A DNA stretch of 18,292 bases from Bog-756 sp050011635. Its GTDB lineage: Bacteria; Actinomycetota; Acidimicrobiia; Acidimicrobiales; RAAP-2. Shown one piece after another: positions 16,875 to 18,292 of this stretch. Numbering within the stretch: position 1 is the stretch's first letter; every line of letters begins with the position of its first letter. Location: contig JBEKIU010000071.1 in the NCBI GenBank assembly GCA_050011635.1, positions 1 to 18,292 on the forward strand. The letters are read 5' to 3'. Under the pieces are notes generated by a model that saw only the letters and a program-made list of their open reading frames with translations, was not told where the DNA came from and ran no database searches. A program made the position numbers and the translations under genes.

Positions 16875-17663
16875 ATGCCCGGGGTGAAGACCAATGAGCG
16901 TGAAGGGACCCGAGCCGTCCTCCGCCACAGCCGTGTTTCCGCCTACAAGGTGCGTCAGGTGTTGGACCTCATCCGGGGTCAGGATGTCGACCGCGCCGCC
17001 GAGACCCTGTCCCTCGGTGATCGCGAGGCCGCTACCACGGTGGGCAAGGTGCTGGCCTCGGCGGTGGCCAACGCCGTCCACAACGACGGCCTGGATGCCG
17101 AAGAGCTCTACGTCTCGGCGTGCTACGCCGACGAGGGAAGCACGCTCAAGCGGTGGCGTCCCCGGGCTCGGGGCCGGGCCACCCGGATCCGTAAGCGCAC
17201 CTCGCACATCACCGTCATCGTCAGCCGGCTCCCCGAGGACCGGATCGCCCGTCGCCGCGCCAGGCTCGCCGCCAACACCTCACAGCGGTCGCGGCGGGTC
17301 GCCGGATCGCGTCGCCGCCAGCGGGCCGAGGAGACCTCCTCGGTCGAAGCGCAGGCCGACGAGCTCGACACCGGGTCCGAGGCCTGGCCCGAGGACGCTG
17401 TGCACGCCGACGACGTGGTCACCGAGACCGAGGCCGGACCCCTCGAGGAGTCGGACCTCGGCGTCGAGGACGAGGATGGTGTCGACGACGAGGCAGACGA
17501 CGTGGCCGACGACGTGGTCACCGAGACCGAGGCCGGACCTCTGGAGGAGTCGGACCTCGAGGCCGATGCCGAGGCCGACGTCGATGTCACCGATGAGACC
17601 GAGGACGAAGACGGCGATGCAGCCGACGACGACGGCGATGCCGTCGAAGAGAAGGGTAAGTAG
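16875..17663 (+). CDS. rplV: 50S ribosomal protein L22 with long basic-acidic C-terminal tail
   Basis: L22 lines the exit tunnel and forms its constriction with L4. The conserved core is residues 1-118: N-terminal NEREGTRAVLRHSRVSAYKV, helix LDLIRG, and the long tunnel hairpin around 84-110 (YADEGSTLKRWRPRARGRAT). A normal L22 ends there at about 110-120 residues, but this protein runs to 262. Residues 118-150 are basic (13 Arg), and 151-262 are strongly acidic: by my count 50 of 112 residues are Asp or Glu. Inside the tail, ADDVVTETEAGPLEESDL occurs at 178-195 and again at 211-228. GGGGAGG at 16861-16867 gives a strong binding site 7 nt before the ATG. Mycobacterium tuberculosis L22 also has a C-terminal extension, but shorter. 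The stop directly abuts the rpsC ATG. Confidence 0.96.
   Translation: MPGVKTNEREGTRAVLRHSRVSAYKVRQVLDLIRGQDVDRAAETLSLGDREAATTVGKVLASAVANAVHNDGLDAEELYVSACYADEGSTLKRWRPRARGRATRIRKRTSHITVIVSRLPEDRIARRRARLAANTSQRSRRVAGSRRRQRAEETSSVEAQADELDTGSEAWPEDAVHADDVVTETEAGPLEESDLGVEDEDGVDDEADDVADDVVTETEAGPLEESDLEADAEADVDVTDETEDEDGDAADDDGDAVEEKGK
17406..17559 (+). repeat. 55-nt direct repeat in the rplV tail (99-nt offset)
   Basis: Bases 17406-17460 recur at 17505-17559 with two differences, both at third codon positions (CCC/CCT and CTC/CTG), so the encoded 18 residues are identical. The 44 nt between the copies encode more Asp/Glu-rich sequence. Near-identity at silent positions points to a recent in-frame duplication, or to repeated gene conversion. 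Confidence 0.92.
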
Positions 17664-18292
17664 ATGGGCCAGAAGGTCAACCCCTACGGGTTTCGGCTCG
17701 GCGTCACCACCGACTGGAAGTCGCGCTGGTTCGAAGAGCGTAACTACCAGAATTGCGTGATCGAGGATTGGCAGATCCGCGACTTCCTGATGTCCCAGCT
17801 CGAGTCGGCCGCGGTGAGCCGGATCGAGATCGAGCGCACCCGTGACCGGTTGCGGGTCGACATCCACACGGCTCGTCCCGGCATCGTCATCGGCCGCCGC
17901 GGGGCGGAGGCGGACAGGCTGAAGAAGAAGATCGAGGAGATCACCGGCCTCAACAACCGGATCCAGCTCAACATCCAAGAGATCAAGCAGCCGGAGCTGG
18001 ACGCGGCCCTCATCGCCCAGGGGATCTGCGATCAGCTGGCCCGTCGGGTGGCGTTCCGCCGCGCCATGAAGCGATCGATCCAGACCGTGCAGAAGGCCGG
18101 CGCCCTGGGTGTGCGGGTCCAGTGCTCGGGTCGTCTGGGCGGCTCGGAGATGTCGCGCAAGGAGTCCTACCGTGAGGGCCGGGTGCCCCTTCACACCCTG
18201 CGGGCCGACATCGACTACGGCTTCCGCGAGGCGAAGACCACCTTCGGCCGCATCGGCGTGAAGGTGTGGATCTACAAGGGCGATATCCTCCC
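17664..18292 (+). CDS. rpsC: 30S ribosomal protein S3 (cut by the window end)
   Basis: S3 is at the mRNA entry channel of the 30S subunit, where it contributes to mRNA unwinding and fidelity. The first 209 codons are present and the frame is still open at the right edge. The start MGQKVNPYGFRLG and the following DWKSRWF match the family. The KH domain has its GxxG loop as GRRG at 77-80 within PGIVIGRRGAEADRLKKKI. The C-terminal domain begins with VQCSGRLGGSEMSRKE and runs to DYGFREAKTTFGRIGVKVWIYKG. Usual actinobacterial length is around 220-280, so little beyond the conserved domain is likely missing. GAAGGG at 17651-17656 gives 7 nt spacing, and the ATG abuts the rplV stop. Confidence 0.97.
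   Translation, partial: MGQKVNPYGFRLGVTTDWKSRWFEERNYQNCVIEDWQIRDFLMSQLESAAVSRIEIERTRDRLRVDIHTARPGIVIGRRGAEADRLKKKIEEITGLNNRIQLNIQEIKQPELDAALIAQGICDQLARRVAFRRAMKRSIQTVQKAGALGVRVQCSGRLGGSEMSRKESYREGRVPLHTLRADIDYGFREAKTTFGRIGVKVWIYKGDIL

Noticed and set aside
17123..17680. Serine/threonine-rich minus-strand frame opposite the rplV tail
   Set aside because: It is the reverse complement of the Asp/Glu/Thr repeats; the simple composition explains the open frame.

Overview
The window is an uninterrupted, all-plus-strand stretch of the core transcription and translation gene block of a high-GC bacterium. The order is (end of rplJ) - rplL - rpoB - rpoC - rpsL - rpsG - fusA - tuf - rpsJ - rplC - rplD - rplW - rplB - rpsS - rplV - rpsC (cut by the right edge). 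The high GC, the GTG/TTG starts, the long coiled-coil insert near the N-terminus of RpoC and the sequence character of the ribosomal proteins point to Actinomycetota. The class Acidimicrobiia is my best guess, but that is inference. No mobile element, CRISPR array, tRNA, rRNA or phage-like gene was seen.

Layout. (1) 1-961: the stalk protein L7/L12 gene, then a 455-nt gap before rpoB. The gap holds two strong hairpins whose arms can also pair with each other, two sigma-70-like promoter candidates, short degenerate tandem repeats and a possible 13-codon leader peptide. (2) 962-8619: rpoB and rpoC, overlapping by one base. (3) 8620-9678: a hairpin starting at the rpoC stop, a promoter candidate and structured leader, then rpsL and rpsG. 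(4) 9750-13603: fusA, a 200-nt spacer, tuf, and rpsJ only 42 nt later. (5) 13604-13934: a 331-nt gap with a terminator-like hairpin, the best promoter of the window (TTGTCA-17-TATAGT) and a leader with a 12-bp perfect hairpin. (6) 13935-18292: the tightly coupled rplC-rplD-rplW-rplB-rpsS-rplV-rpsC run.

How they work together. RpoB and RpoC form the catalytic core of RNA polymerase. L7/L12 recruits the GTPases EF-G (fusA) and EF-Tu (tuf), which drive elongation. S12, S7, S10, S19 and S3 build the 30S subunit; L3, L4, L23, L2 and L22 build the 50S subunit, with L4 and L22 forming the constriction of the nascent peptide tunnel.

The genes are conventional. The parts worth a second look are the rplL-rpoB alternative hairpins, the apparent transfer of rpsJ to the upstream (str) transcription unit with a new promoter in front of rplC, and the long low-complexity acidic C-terminal tails on both tunnel proteins L4 and L22. 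The L22 tail is about as long as the whole L22 core and contains a near-identical 55-nt duplication. I see no previously undescribed multigene system here.
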